Numbered from the stretch's first letter, positions 24,661 to 37,145 are shown. The stretch is DNA of 64,000 bases from Flaccisagitta enflata (GCA_965153355.1 OZ231126.1:44330001-44394000), one strand, 5' to 3'. Made by a program: numbers and translations. The notes: a model not told the origin generated them from the sequence alone.

Positions 24661-25120
24661 CCTATTGAAGGAAAAACTATCTTGCAGTGGGATGTGAAGA
24701 CGCATCTAAAGTGTATTTTGCTGCCATGTGCAAAGCCTAGCTTTCCAGGGGAAGGAGAGAGTGCGATGAGGTATGGAGGGGAATTGAATTTAGTTGGGGC
24801 ATTGAATGTTTAACCTCCGCTTGCGTCCATCGTTGCATAGGTTGATGAAAGTGGAATGGGGCGAAAAGACATGCATCTGTATTGCCTATTGTTTTAACTA
24901 CAAAACTGCCGGTCATCAAGGCATGAAGGCTACTCTAGCATGGTGGGGATTGGTGAGAGTAGGTAGAAATGAAATTGAATCAGAACGACCGGATGTGCAA
25001 AAGACAAATAAATAGATAAATAAATAAAAAATAAATAAAAAAGAAAACAAAAGAAAACAGGATTAAGCGCGGTCGCGGATACTGGAAAAATTCACTGTTC
25101 ACAAGCTCATCATAGAAAAA

Positions 25121-25363
25121 GCAAGGCCAACACCTTACAGTCGCGTGCGGTTGTTAAAACCATAAGACCATAAGACCAAAAAGACTAAAAGTCTAATAGA
25201 CCAAAAGACTGAGAGACTAAAAGTAAATTGACTTAAAATAAATTAAAATGACTCAAAATGTCTTAAAATGATTTAAAATGACAAAAAAAAAGCTAAGCGT
25301 CTCCGACAGTCCGACTAACAGACGGACAGAGTGGGTTGAAGAGTCGCGTGCACGCGACTAAAA
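25121..25363 (+). mobile_element. Family A element with decamer cargo
   Basis: CAAGGCCAACACC head, arm AGTCGCGTGC (25140) complementary to GCACGCGACT (25350-25359), end ACTAAAA. The interior holds 10-11-bp units such as ATGACTCAAA, AAATGTCTTA and AAATGATTTA, plus an AAGACTAAAAG repeat. Confidence 0.7.
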
Positions 25364-25475
25364 TCAAGCAAAAACTGAAAGAGGATGGAGAAGTGGCTAG
25401 TGTTCGCGATTCAGGGAGGCAGGCTTACTTATTGTGGTGGCTTGGTTTGTTACACTTTGTGACATTGATTGCAGG

Positions 25476-25479
<4 letters not shown>

Positions 25480-25562
<83 letters not shown>
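25480..25562. repeat. (GA)n microsatellite
   Basis: About 41 GA units. Confidence 0.9.
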
Positions 25563-25565
<3 letters not shown>

Positions 25566-25720
25566 AGATGGAGCTCGTTCGGGAAAAGGGGGAAACACGG
25601 TCTACTGCCAATTGCCAATTGCGGAGGGTTTATGTCGGATTTCTCTGCGGAGTTTGGTTGCTTCCCTTTACAATAAAACCTTTCATTGGACTGGCTTAGT
25701 TATTATGTGCACATGTGCGC

Positions 25721-25725
<5 letters not shown>

Positions 25726-25802
<77 letters not shown>
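25726..25802. repeat. (CT)n microsatellite
   Basis: About 38 CT units, inverted relative to the GA tract 165 bp to the left. The unique sequence 25803-26690 contains GC-rich patches (26640-26690) but no supported exon. Confidence 0.9.
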
Positions 25803-25806
<4 letters not shown>

Positions 25807-26874
25807 TCTTCCTCCACCCCCTCATTCGCTGATTGTTTTATTCGGGACCCGCTAGTCGGCTCTGCGGTGGAGGGACTCCCATCGGTTTCCTATACGCAAT
25901 CACAGACAAGAGAACAACGCCGGCTGAAATCAGGAGAAAATTCCTTGATTTTAGCTATCTCTCTCCCTGATGCCTGGATTTTAGCGTGATAACCTTTGAC
26001 CGCCACTTTTCGCGTCACATTCCCTTTCCTGCAGCCTGTAGACCTGCCACCATCTCTCCTCATTTTCAGACTCTCTCCGCCTTTATTAAGCGTCTTTTAT
26101 TTTCTTCCTTCACTCAAACACTTGTTTCCTCACCTTAGCTCGTCACGAACTCACGACTCCATACTAACTCGCTCTATTCTCCTTCACTCTCCATATTTAA
26201 AGAGCCGAGTTTCGAGTTTTGGCCTGTTCTGGGTCCGTACCGTTATGGTCTAAAGTCAAGCATGACTTGACATGTCATGACGTGACTTCGGTGATTTCAC
26301 ACTTAAAAAGTTATGATTCAAGCATAACAGAATTTCCCGCGCAAACGGTTCTTTTTTTCTTTCAATTAATCATCAGTATATGCCATTAAATCGGCGCTAA
26401 CGATCAAGGGCGAAAGAAGATGTTTGCGACGCTAAAAAACACTAGAGTCTACTACATCTAAAAAGAACAGAAACACGGGCAGAATCTTTGAGCCACTTTC
26501 GCCATGAGCTACCTCAACTTAAAGCACCAGCCCCATCTTTCACCTCCCCCTCTTCTCCTTGCTCTTTTTCCTCCTCGATCTCTTTTCATCATCTCAAGGA
26601 GAAGAAGAAGTTCTTTTATTCGCGACGCCATTTAATTCCTCTCTTCGGCCGTCGGCGGCGACCGCGGCGCTGGCGGCGAACGAAATTGTATCATGTACAA
26701 AACCGAACAAAAGGTAAAGGAAATGGAATCAGCCCAGACCGGACACAAAAGGAGCCAACATATTGGAGAAGAAAAAAGAAGAAAAGAAAAGAAAAAGGAA
26801 GAGGAGGAAGAGGAAAAGATTCAAATCATGGCGCCAGATGGAGTAACCACCAACCAGGGGAGGGATATGGGGAG

Positions 26875-27064
<190 letters not shown>

Positions 27065-27091
27065 TGGAGAGATAAATAAACATAAAGAAAA

Positions 27092-27377
27092 AGATACATG
27101 GCCACACAGTCGCGGACAGTTGAGCAGGGGCAGTGTTGCACAAACCGCTCGCATTTCAACAAGGCCAACACCTGTAAGTCGCGTGCGAGACTTACAAAAT
27201 GACTTAGGATGACTCAGTATACTCATTAATGACTTATAATGACTCATTATACACTTAAATGACCAGGGTATAGAGTTGCGTGCACGCTACTAACAATGTT
27301 ACGGACTGACGGACGGACCAACTTATGGACGGATGGACCAACAGACCAACACATAGAGTCGGGTGTCTGCGACTAAA
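27092..27377 (+). mobile_element. Family A element containing a nested family A copy
   Basis: Outer copy: AGATACATGGCC head remnant, AGTCGCGGAC (27109), end GTCTGCGACTAAAA (27365-27377). Inner copy: AACAAGGCCAACACC (27158), arm AGTCGCGTGC, decamer cargo (AATGACTTA-like), 3' GTTGCGTGCACGCTACT (about 27275-27291). The outer (GGAC)n resumes after the inner end. Confidence 0.65.
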
Positions 27378-27796
27378 ATGAGATACAGATCAGAGTAACA
27401 GAAACACAGATTTTGAGTGTGTGCTTATAGACCTTAATCAGGAGGCGCAACAAAATCTTTTTACGAGAAATCTTTAAAGAAGAATAAGGGAGAGAGACAG
27501 AGAAAAAAGTTTCTAAAAGCAAGCTAATGAGACTGCTCAAGACAAAAATAGAGAAATGAAAAACGTCTAAAGACCAACAGAAAAGAGCAAAAAAAAAAAA
27601 GGGGCAAAAAAGAAGGAGATAATGAAAGACTATAAATTAGGTGAGGAAGCGTGGTTAAATTGAGCAGAAAGAAAAGCAGGTGAATTGAGAGCCAAGAAAT
27701 GCACGCGGAGGAGAAGACAAGGGCGCAGCATCATTAAGAGCAAGGTAATGAACTAAAAGATTTCGTGAAAAAAAGGGAAAGAAAATGACGAGAATG

Positions 27797-28363
27797 AACT
27801 AGTCATCCAAGGATCGCACATGGTCAGCGGTACCCGATGCCCTGCTTGGGGTGACCAAGTAAAGCAGTGGAGTGAGAGCAGGGCAGCGGCCCCAAAGGGC
27901 CGATGTCCTGTAGGACACAGGAGGGAATTTCCATACGTCCTAAGGGGGAATATAGCAGGCCTAAGAGGTAATTGAGGTGGGGTTTGAGGTCTGAGGAGAT
28001 TTATGCCTAAAGATTAGATTTGAGGTCTGGGGGCAGGCTTTAGGCCATGGGGGCAGATTTGAGTCCTGGAGGGCCGATTTGAGGCCTAGAATGCTGATTT
28101 GAGGTCTGGAGAGCGGATTTGAAGCCTTGAGAGCTGATTTGAGGCTTTAAGAGCTGATTTGAAGCCTGGAGAGCGGATTTGAGGCCCGGAGAGCTGATTT
28201 GAGGCCATGAGAGCTGATTTGAGGGCTTAGAGGGCCTAAATCAGGCCTGAGAGTGAGGATATGAGGCCTCGATGGCCAACGGGGGGGGACGGACGGACGG
28301 ACGTATGGAAATTCCCCCCTGTGTCCTACAGGACATCGGCCCTTTGGGGCCGCTGCCCAAAAA
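27797..28363 (+). mobile_element. Family P foldback element, copy 2
   Basis: Starts AACTAGTCATCCAAGGATCG and has ACATGGTCAGCGGTACCCG. The arms are CAGCGGCCCCAAAGGGCC plus GATGTCCTGTAGGACACAGG, returning inverted at 28305-28355 before GCCCAAAAAGG. The interior is about 11 units of a 20-22-bp repeat (GATTTGAGGCCTGGAGAGC), then GGGGACGGACGGACGG. The arms differ from copy 1 at many positions yet match each other. Confidence 0.8.
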
Positions 28364-28647
28364 GGAGGAAATGAGTAGAGCAAGAGGGGAAAACGAAATT
28401 TGAAAAGTATGTAAGAAAAGAAGAGAAGAAGGAAAGGAAGAAAAAAGAAAAGGAAAGGAAGGAAAGGTTGGTATAAACGAATATGAGATAAAATACAGAG
28501 AGGGAAAAAAAAGATGAGGAAAAAAAGGGGAAAAAAGAGTAAAAGCGGATGTTATCAAGCAATTTGACGAAGCAACAACAGGAAATGAATGAGTAGAAAT
28601 GAAGGAAAGGAAATGGAAGTAGGAGGGATATTGGACTACGACCTCGA

Positions 28648-28753
<106 letters not shown>

Positions 28754-28951
28754 TTCCTCATTTGTGAAATATTGTGTGTATTGTGCTTGTATTGTGTCCT
28801 TGCAAATCAATCCGTCAGTCGGTAACGTATCCGAAAAAAAAATCACGCATTTTCAGCATAAGTGCAGCACCAATCTAATCTTTCATTCCCTCCTTCAATC
28901 ATTCAAAAATTCAATCATTCATTCATAAACAACGTCAGTTATTGTACACAT

Positions 28952-29340
28952 GGACGCAAAATACAAGGCGTGGAGGTGCCAAAAGTTATAGCATACCCCC
29001 CTACAGACAATTCAGCTTATTAAAATCTTTTATTTAAATTTGTTTTAAGTACCTATAAGGAATATAAATGGCGTCATCAGAGCGATTTTTGAATTTTTAT
29101 CTAGAACCCCAAAAAATTGCCCTTTTCTACCCTTTCTTCAGCTTTTGGCGGAGCAGCTATTTTAGGGGCAAAATGGGCAAATTTGAGGGTTCAAAACAGA
29201 ACTTCAAAAACCGCTCTGGACGCCATTTATATACCCCTTAGGTTCTCAAAACAACTTAAAAGTTGATAATTAATGCAGCTGAATTGGCTGTAGGGGGGTA
29301 TGCTAAAACACATGCGCCTCCACACCTTGTATTTTGCTTC
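28952..29340. mobile_element. Palindromic MITE-like element
   Basis: GCAAAATACAAGGCGTGGAGG (about 28955) returns inverted as CCTCCACACCTTGTATTTTGC (about 29318-29338). Further pairs are TATAGCATACCCCCCTACAG with CTGTAGGGGGGTATGCTA, and AATGGCGTC with GACGCCATT. A long imperfect palindrome of about 390 bp with no ORF. Confidence 0.65.
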
Positions 29341-29364
29341 CGTGTGTAAAACCTTTTCATTCAT

Positions 29365-29520
29365 AACAAGGCCGGATACACGGCCATCAGTTGCGGACGG
29401 GTGGGCAGGGGCGGAAATACGCGTTTTCCCACTTTTCAACTCGAGCGTGACGGACCGACGGACCGACGGACGGACGGACGGACAAAGCCTCTTATAGAGT
29501 TGCGTGTCCGCAACTAAAAA
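29365..29520 (+). mobile_element. Family A element (T-type arms)
   Basis: Full-length 156-bp copy. The arm AGTTGCGGAC (29389-29398) complements GTCCGCAACT (29506-29515). The local 3' hairpin is AGTTGCG-TGTC-CGCAACT. Begins 25 bp after the palindromic element ends. Confidence 0.85.
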
Positions 29521-30265
29521 GGAAAATTCATTCATAAAAAAGATCATTCATACGTCCTTAATAAGCGCAAATATTGGCCATTACTTGGCCTTGTTTTTCC
29601 GTCGTCTTGTGTCGTCCAGGATGAGTTTTCCTCCCAGAGAAACTAAGTCGCATTCATTGTGTGTAGATGTGTCAGTTGCGTGTTTTTTGGTCGCGCGCGT
29701 TTGCGTGTGTATGAATGTGTGTGGGTTGCCATCTGCCCATCTGTGTACATCTCCATTTATTCTAACTCCTTTTCTATTCAATCTGCATGACTGCCTTTTA
29801 TTATATATCAATAAGTCTCTGTCCATGATCTACTGTCTGTCTCTCTGAACCTCGTGTAGGAGAGAAAATGAGAGAATTATAAAAGGCGAAAAAAAGTCCA
29901 TCTTGAAAGTAAATAGCCAAAATCATTTTGATAGATTCGACCAAAAACTCATACAGACACTCGCGCGCGCGCTCGCGCTTAGTCCGGAAAGAGCCAAATT
30001 CCGGCAGCAGAACCGGCAAAAATGAGTGGCAACAAAAACTGGCATTCTTGCAAATCCGGCGAAAATCCGGCAACCGCTCTCTTTCTCCCGTGAGAGACCA
30101 AGACCGCTCTCCATCATGTATTTCCGGTTTTGTGTGTGTCTGTACTTGTGTGATCTCTCTCTCCATCAATTTCTCCAATTTTTATCTTTCTTTTTCTGTC
30201 TTTCTTTTTCTATCTTTTTTTTTTTTTCCTAATACATGTACATCACCACTTTTGCTTTGCCCCTT

Positions 30266-30271
<6 letters not shown>

Positions 30272-30319
<48 letters not shown>
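30272..30319. repeat. (CT)n microsatellite
   Basis: About 24 CT units. The flanks 29520-30270 and 30320-30920 show no supported gene. CGCGCGCGC runs occur at about 29691 and 29963. Confidence 0.9.
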
Positions 30320-30323
<4 letters not shown>

Positions 30324-30922
30324 GACTAGGCCGCAGGGAAGAAAAGAAGGGAAGGAAAAAAGCGAGAGGCAAAAAAAAAAGATGGTTGAATAGCTAATAG
30401 AGTTGGCTAAATAGTGACCGAATTGTTGATGCGATTTTCTCCCCCTTAATTACATCCATCACCAACCAGGCGCAGGCGAGCCGCTTTTTTCCTTCCTCTG
30501 CTAGTGCTAGTCGGCTTTTTCCTTTGCTACTCCACTTAACACCTGACGCGCTGACTGAGCTGTTGCGTGCCTACTTCATCTCTTCAACTCTTTGAACAAC
30601 TTCCTCTCGCTTTTCCGTTCCGCGCCTCCACCGAATGAACATACTGTTGCATGTTGAGCTTCAGTTTGCCACAACACCTTTTGGCTTTTCGCCATGAAAT
30701 GGTAACTTCTTTTCCTCGCGTCGTCGAAATGGCGAGTAAAACATATTTCCTTCGTTGCCATCTTTATATCAAGAACCACCCAGACTCCGCCTTTCCATTC
30801 TTCTCCTTATACGCCTCTGGATATTCCCATCAAAACTGATTTCCTATCACTTTCCGCTGTAGCCCGGGTATTGCCATACTTCTGAGACCCCTTCTTTGCT
30901 TACAAGTTAAAACATACCCACG

Positions 30923-31196
30923 TCTGTCAGAGTGCCTGGGAAAAGCCAAAAATGCTTTTTAAATGAGCCATTGCCCAATTTACAAATCAATCAGGAACCA
31001 TCTTTAGGGTGGCTTTGAAGTTTCCATAGATTTGTATGGGAGAGACAAAATTTGCATAAAAGAAAAATAGATTTCAATGATGATTCTATGCAAAGATGGT
31101 TCCTGATTTATTTGAAAGTCATGCAATGGTTCATTTGAAAACATTTTTGCAAAGCGAAGTACTATTTTGGCTTTTCTAGGCACTCTGACAGACGTA
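30923..31196. mobile_element. Palindromic MITE-like element
   Basis: CGTCTGTCAGAGTGCCTGGG at the left end returns inverted as CTAGGCACTCTGACAGACG at the right. An inner pair GGAACCATCTTT / AAAGATGGTTCC supports the fold. About 275 bp, non-coding. Confidence 0.7.
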
Positions 31197-31317
31197 ATGC
31201 CCATCGCCCAAGATTCACCTTACTGTACTCGCTTGATCGCGCTCTTGCAGCTCTATAATTTACCTCTTTCCCCCTTTTCTTCCCCCTTTCCCCCTCATCA
31301 TTCCCTTCTCGTTAAAA

Positions 31318-31319
31318 CG

Positions 31320-31416
<97 letters not shown>

Positions 31417-31462
31417 CGTTGTTGTTGTTGTCGTTGTTGTCGTTGTTGTCGTTGTTGTTGTT
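31318..31462. repeat. (GTT)n with TCG interruptions at right end
   Basis: About 45 GTT units, the last third broken by GTC. Confidence 0.9.
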
Positions 31463-31762
31463 ATTACATATCGGCATTTATGCCCCTGTTGTCCTAGAGG
31501 ACTACTTGATTAGGCTTGACGTCGATGTTAGTACAAAAGCGAGATGGTGAGTTTTCACGGCTCATGAGCGACGTCTTAAAGAGGGTGCATTATTAATGAA
31601 GGGATATCAGTCAAGGGAGACTAACTGAGGAAACTCAACCAACATACCACTCACTCAGCAATTGAACAGATATACTTGATGATTGCCAAAATACAATATC
31701 GCGGCCAGCAAAATTAAGAAGAGAAAAAAAAGAGAAACAAATAATAGAAAAAAAAAGGTGTA

Positions 31763-32120
31763 TCTGTCATTAATGGGGTCCAAAAAAGCTACAGAAACCC
31801 AAGTTGATAAGTCAGTGGATTTGAGGATTGATATGGTAAGGTTTTTGACCCGTAGAATCCATTTCTGGGGTCAAAAAAGGCGAAATCTGGCGGGATCCCT
31901 TACCGCCATTGGCCCTGATCGAGCATATGGGCCCCGGAATGAGCATTTTGGCCATTTTTTCGCAATTTCAACTGATTTTAGGGGTATTTTAGTTACTTAT
32001 GAATGAAATCCGACTAATCTAAGCCTGTAGAATTCAATAGAGATGGTCTGAGGGGTCTGTGATCATTACTTTGATGTAAAACTGGCCCTGAATGAGCATT
32101 AGGGCCTGGAGCATGCAGAT
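31763..32120 (+). repeat. Interspersed repeat, inverted partner of 35960-36330
   Basis: Shares CATTAATGGGGTCCA, GATTTGAGGATTGATAT, GGCGAAATCTGGCGGGATCC, GCATATGGGCCCCGGAAT and GGCCCTGAATGAGCATTA with the minus strand of 35960-36330. Two decayed copies of one transposable element in opposite orientation. Confidence 0.75.
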
Positions 32121-32514
32121 TTTCCAGGTTTCATCTTTCCAGCGAAATACAAGCTTAATATACTCATAGAAATGCTTTTTTTGGCAAAAATGAGGCTGCT
32201 TTGCTCATTTCCCTTTGAATTCCGTGTAAATGGCAGGGGCCTTTATTCAAAGGGCTGTTTCAATTGTTGGGCAGGAGCAGTGATTCTAAAAATTGCTTCA
32301 AATACCTGAACAAGTTATATGTAAGAGGCAAAGCAGCCTAGACGGCTTAATCCCAGCCCCAATATCCAAATTTCAGATCTTATGGCAAAAATTTTATTTC
32401 AAAAGCCTTTTAAAAAAAACCAAAAATATTGATTCTCCATGAATCTCCATGAGCCCAGGCGTAGGTCATTTTTTTGGAGCAAGCCCGCGAGCTCTTTATA
32501 TGGCTGTCGGGCTC

Positions 32515-32837
32515 TCACCTATTTTGTCTCTAATGTATGTTAGTCCGTCTCTGTGTGTTTGTCCATCTGTCCATCCATAACATTTTAAAAATATTGTATT
32601 CTATTTTTGACTTTTTTTGTGGTATAGCCTATACCAGTTACTCGCCCCTGCCCAACCGTCTGCAACTTTTGCCCTGTTCTGTGCTTGTTTTTGGTCGCAA
32701 ACAAGCAATTATAAGAGGCTTTGTTGGTCTGTTGGTCCATCACGCTCGAGTTGTCACGCTCAAGTTGAAAACGCGCATTCTCGCCCCTGTCCACCTGTCT
32801 GTGACCTGTTTTGGTCGTGTATTTGGCGTTGTTCAAT
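32515..32837 (-). mobile_element. Two decayed family A copies, minus orientation, head-to-tail
   Basis: Copy a: GTTTGTCCATCTGTCC to CGCCCCTGCCCAACCGTCTGC (about 32515-32683). Copy b: TTTTTGGTCGCAAACAAGC to TTTGGCGTTGTT (32684-32837), with CTTATAA and CGCCCCTGTCCACC in the expected places. Confidence 0.5.
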
Positions 32838-32867
32838 AGTGTTTTGTGTTGAAAGGATATCAAAGCT

Positions 32868-32995
32868 GGATATATAGCTACCCCAGTCGCGTGCGGGAGA
32901 ATGTCACTAGGGCATTTGAGCAGGAGCGGTGAGCTCAAAAGCTCATAAATGCTAAAAAAGTAAAAGGGGACCAACCAACCAACTTACAGACGGAT

Positions 32996-32999
<4 letters not shown>
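32868..32999 (+). mobile_element. Family A copy truncated by a GA tract
   Basis: CAAAGCTGGATATATAGC head, arm AGTCGCGTGCGGG, then CCAACCAACC and ACAGACGGATGG. Cut off by (GA)n before the 3' arm. Confidence 0.55.

Positions 33000-33059
<60 letters not shown>
32998..33059. repeat. (GA)n microsatellite
   Basis: About 29 GA units lying exactly between two family A copies. Confidence 0.9.
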
Positions 33060-33060
<1 letters not shown>

Positions 33061-33198
33061 CAAGGCTGGACACACAGCCATCAGTTGCGGACGGGTGGGC
33101 AGGGGCAGAAATGCATGTGTTCCCACTTTTCGACTCGATCATTACGGACCAATGGATGGACAGAGCCTCTTATAGAGTTGCATGTCCGCAACTAAAAA
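33061..33198 (+). mobile_element. Family A element (T-type arms)
   Basis: CAAGGCTGGACACACAGCC head, AGTTGCGGAC paired with GTCCGCAACT, end ACTAAAAA. Confidence 0.8.
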
Positions 33199-33226
33199 GA
33201 AGTGAGATTTTGGCTTTGACATGTAG

Positions 33227-33233
<7 letters not shown>

Positions 33234-33283
<50 letters not shown>
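33234..33283. repeat. (CT)n microsatellite
   Basis: About 25 CT units, between a plus and a minus family A copy. Confidence 0.9.
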
Positions 33284-33285
<2 letters not shown>

Positions 33286-33287
33286 GT

Positions 33288-33455
33288 TAATTTTTGGTCG
33301 TAATCGATAAGAGCATGTACATTCGTACACCCCATTATGTCAGTCTGTTAGCCAGTTGCTAGTCACTGCTCCTCCCAAAATACCCTAGTGACCTTATCTA
33401 TCAATGCTCCTGCTCATTTGCACACAACTGGGGTAGCCGTGTATCTGGCCAGGGG
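33288..33455 (-). mobile_element. Decayed family A copy, minus orientation
   Basis: Right end GGTAGCCGTGTATCTGGCC is the head in complement. Left end TTTTTGGTCGTAATCG. CTGCTCCTCCC and CTCCTGCTCA mark the GGGCAGGAG region. Confidence 0.55.
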
Positions 33456-33774
33456 TAACCATCTCTTACAAACATATTTCCCAACATGAACAGTGGTTAT
33501 ACTTGGCAAAATAGGAACCAACAAACTGATCGATAAAAGAGTGAAAAAAAACCTAGCGGGTAGTACATAAGTCTGTCCCTCTGTAACACTTTGTTTCTCA
33601 GGCTATTTCGGTATTTCTGAGCAGATTTTAGCAAAACAGCTTCTGCCCTTAGTGGTGGTGCCAGCGATCTGCCAATGAGTGGGCAACATTATTGTCTCGA
33701 CATTTTATTGTAGCAACATGACAAAACTTTGAGCATGTATGCCAGCCGTTACTATGACTATCATGACAGTGATG

Positions 33775-33900
33775 TTTTTAGTCGTGTACACGCGACTCTA
33801 CAATCTGCTTTTTCCGTCCATCCTGCCACCCATCCATCTATCCGTCATTCCGTCGATCCATCAATTGGTTTGGCGTTCAAACTTTACCGTTTTTTTTTAG
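33775..33900 (-). mobile_element. Family A 3' half, minus orientation
   Basis: TTTTAGTCGTGTACACGCGACTCTACAA is the 3' hairpin in complement, followed by CCGTCCATCC-type tandem sequence. The head is lost. Confidence 0.55.
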
Positions 33901-34406
33901 GGGTGTTGAGCGGCTTTTGGTTTTTCTCTCCCCCCCCTGGTCTTTGATTTCCTTCCCCCTCTCATTTGATTTTTAAAAAAAAAATTTTGCTTAACTAGGT
34001 TCTTAAAACATAGAAAATCCATAATCGTTTGAAAGCTCTGAAAATATCTTTCTAATGCAACAATGCTGGATATTCTAGCTTTTTTTGTTTAGAGATGACA
34101 AATGAATGAACAACATGTTCAGTTTGTAGTTTCATTAAGAAAATAACATTTCAGTAAAATAGTAGTTCACTTAGAAAAGCTCTCACTCTGAAACCGTTTG
34201 AGCTACAGGCCTGGGATTGGTCTAGAATGAAAAGAAATCCTGAAATCTCGTGAAAAAAAAAACAGTGAAAACTATTCATTCCTTCTAGTTTTTTTAAAGA
34301 ACAAAAAAGTGGTCAGATCTTTTATTCCCGTTGCAATCAATTTTGACATTTGCCATGTTTTCTTAATTGCATGGATGTAAAGCGCTGACAAATATATCTT
34401 GTCCTG

Positions 34407-34572
34407 TTTTTAGTTGCGTGCACGCGACTCTACAACCCGCTTTGTCCGTCGGTCGGTTGGTCAGTCGGTCGGTCACACTTCATTTTTTTTATGATTTTAT
34501 TTCTTTGACCTAACTGCTCCTGCCCAAATGATCTGGTGACCTCAAATATGGCCCCGTGTATCCGGCCTTGTT
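34407..34572 (-). mobile_element. Family A element, minus orientation
   Basis: Head CCGTGTATCCGGCCTTGTT at the right, TTTTTAGTTGCGTGCACGCG at the left. GTCGGTCGGTTGGTCAGTCGG is the interior. The 5' arm region is replaced by ATATGGCCCC. Confidence 0.75.
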
Positions 34573-34649
34573 TTTTAAACCTGAGCTTAAAATTTGAGAG
34601 AACCTCAGCAAGGAGAAAGGATTCTCAAGGGAGAGGGGGGGAGGGTAAT

Positions 34650-35140
34650 AACAGGTCGCCCAAGGGCAATCTGTGGACAGCAATACCCGTTGCCCTGCTT
34701 TGTATGGTTGTAAATTGGAATGAGAGGCAGGGCAGCGACCCCGAAGGGGACAAAGTCCTGTAGAACACAGGGGACTTTCATTTGTTTGTCCATCCGTTCG
34801 TCCGCCCCCCAGACCCTCTCAGGCCTGAAATCTGCCCTCTCAGGCCTAAAACCTGGCCTCTCAGGCCTGAAATCTGCCCTCTCAGGCCTTGAATCTGAGA
34901 GGGCAGATTTCAGGCCTGAGAGGGCAGATTTAAAGCCTGACAGGCAGGTTTCAGGCCTGAAAGGGCAAATTTCAGGCCTGAGAGGGCAGATTCAAGGCCT
35001 GAGAGGGCAGATTTTAGGTCTGAGAGGGCAGATTTCAGGCCTGAGAGAGCCTGGGGGGGACGAACGAACAAACGGATAAACAAACGAAAGTCCCCAGTGT
35101 TCTACAGGACTTTGTCCCCTTTTGGGTCGCTGCTCAAAAA
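34650..35140 (+). mobile_element. Family P foldback element, copy 3
   Basis: Starts AACAGGTCGCCCAAGG. The arms run CAGCGACCCCGAAGGGGACA, AGTCCTGTAGAACACAGG, GGACTTTCATTTGTTTGTCC, about 80 bp, and return inverted at 35052-35132 before GCTCAAAAAG. The arm sequence is mostly different from copies 1, 2 and 4. The interior is a 20-22-bp minisatellite (CAGGCCTGAAATCTGCCCTCT) that flips orientation near 34893, so the array is itself a hairpin. Confidence 0.8.
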
Positions 35141-35142
35141 GC

Positions 35143-35363
35143 AACTTAAGGCCACAATATTGTTGCCAACAGGTGGGCAGGGAGGTCCATCCCCTATCCC
35201 CATGCCACAACTCCGACCCCACACCCCCAACCCCACTCACATACACAAACAGTGTGTAATATACTAGTTTTCATATGTTTTACTTATTTTCATGGATAGA
35301 CAGATCATGGACCAATAGACGACCAAAGCCACTTAAAGTTGCGTGTTCATGTTCACAACAAAA
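35143..35363 (+). mobile_element. Family A element, B-type head, abutting P copy 3
   Basis: AACTTAAGGCCACAATATTG begins 2 bp after the P element ends. GTTGCCAACAGGTGGGCAGGG, C-rich interior, 3' AGTTGCGTGTTCATGTTCAC. Arms partly decayed. Confidence 0.6.
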
Positions 35364-35586
35364 GTGGTTTCTGCTGTCTCATTCTGTATGCCTGCATGTG
35401 TATCCAATCTATATGTCTGCAATTGTCTGTTTGTCACAAAACAATTGAAAGTCAATCTGTTTGCTGTCAGTCTGTTCTTTTACCAATCAATATGTCCATG
35501 TACGATTCTGATTCTATGCTTTTATTTTCCTCTGACCTAAACTCAAAAGAAATACCGACTGGCAGAAAACACTCGCATGGAGTGGG

Positions 35587-35807
35587 AACAAGGTCAGATA
35601 CACAGCTACCCCAGTCGCGTGTGGGTGGGCAGGGACTGTATTTGAGGTCCATTAATCATTTGGGCAGGAGCAGTGAGGTCAAGAACCGCAAAAAGACAAA
35701 AAAAGTAAAGTATGATGGATGGATGGACCGGCCAATGGACCGATGGATGGATGGTCCAATGGACCGACAAAGCGGGGTGTAGAGTCGCATAGCACGCGAC
35801 TTAAAAA
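35587..35807 (+). mobile_element. Family A element (GTG-type arms)
   Basis: AACAAGGTCAGATACACAGC head. AGTCGCGTGT (35612) pairs, with one wobble, with GCACGCGACT (35792-35801). Interior (GGAT)/(GGAC) units. Confidence 0.75.
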
Positions 35808-35959
35808 AGCTAAGACTACTGAGATAGACTTAGAGACAGACAGACAGACACTGCAAAACAGGTCAAACGAAACCACTTGTCTTTCACTTGAAAGATGAAA
35901 ACAGTTTGTGTGTTTGTTAATTGTTTTAGATGGCAGAAAATTGAAAATCGGCTAAAATT

Positions 35960-36330
35960 GAGCAAAATATGCTCATTTAGGGCCAATAATGCTCATTCAG
36001 GGCCGGTTGCATAAAAAATAGTTGTAAAAGTTCCTTCAGGCTATCACTATCGAATTTTAGAGCTTCATGTCAGTAGATTTACCTAAAAAAATGGTGTAGT
36101 TTGCCCATAAATTAGCTCCAAAGATGAAAAATATGACAAAAATGCTTATTCCGGGGCCCATATGCTCAATCAGGGCCAGGGGCGGTAAGGGATCCCGCCA
36201 GATTTCGCCATTTTTGACCTCAGATACAGATTCTACAGGTCAGAAACCTTAAGATATCAATCCTCAAATCGCCTGTGATATTCCATCGACATTCTGGACC
36301 CCATTAATCTGTCATCAGGCCATAACTGCC
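35960..36330 (-). repeat. Interspersed repeat, inverted partner of 31763-32120
   Basis: Minus strand reads AGATTAATGGGGTCCAGAAT, GGCGATTTGAGGATTGATAT and GGCGAAATCTGGCGGGATCC in the same order as the plus strand at 31763. Confidence 0.75.
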
Positions 36331-36576
36331 CTATTTCTCATGACCATTAACTTTCGAGTCCAGGCCTACTGGCCGTGTCCACCAAAGTGGAAGAAATTGT
36401 GATGGAAAATCGGGTATGGATGGCGCTTGTGAGCACGCGAAAAAACTCATTTGCATATTCGAGTCAGGAGATGAGGTTGTAGTAAGAAGGCGAAGGAGGC
36501 GTCTGCTTGCCCGCGGCCCGCCCACGAAAAGAAGGTGGGAAGATGAGGTTAACTGAGGTGAGAAAAGCGCGAGCGC

Positions 36577-36577
36577 T

Positions 36578-36608
<31 letters not shown>

Positions 36609-36688
36609 AAGAAGAAGAAGAAGAAGAAGAAGAAGAAGAAGAAGCAGAAATAGAAGAAGAAAAACTTCATGAGGGGAAAAAAGCGAAG

Positions 36689-36784
<96 letters not shown>

Positions 36785-36834
36785 AAAAGGAAAGTAATTC
36801 ATAATAAAAGGAAGGAAGGAATAAAGATAGAAAA

Positions 36835-36914
<80 letters not shown>

Positions 36915-36916
36915 AT
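36577..36916. repeat. (GAA)n, (GA)n and (GAAA)n in succession
   Basis: GAA 36577-36644, GA 36694-36780, GAAA 36836-36916. Three different purine repeats within 340 bp. Confidence 0.9.
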
Positions 36917-37010
36917 CAAAGAAAGAGAAAAAGAGGATGATAAAAAGAAAGAAAGAAACAGGACGAGACAGTAAGGGAGTACTAAGACGGAGAAAAGCAG
37001 GAGAGGGAAA

Positions 37011-37145
<135 letters not shown>

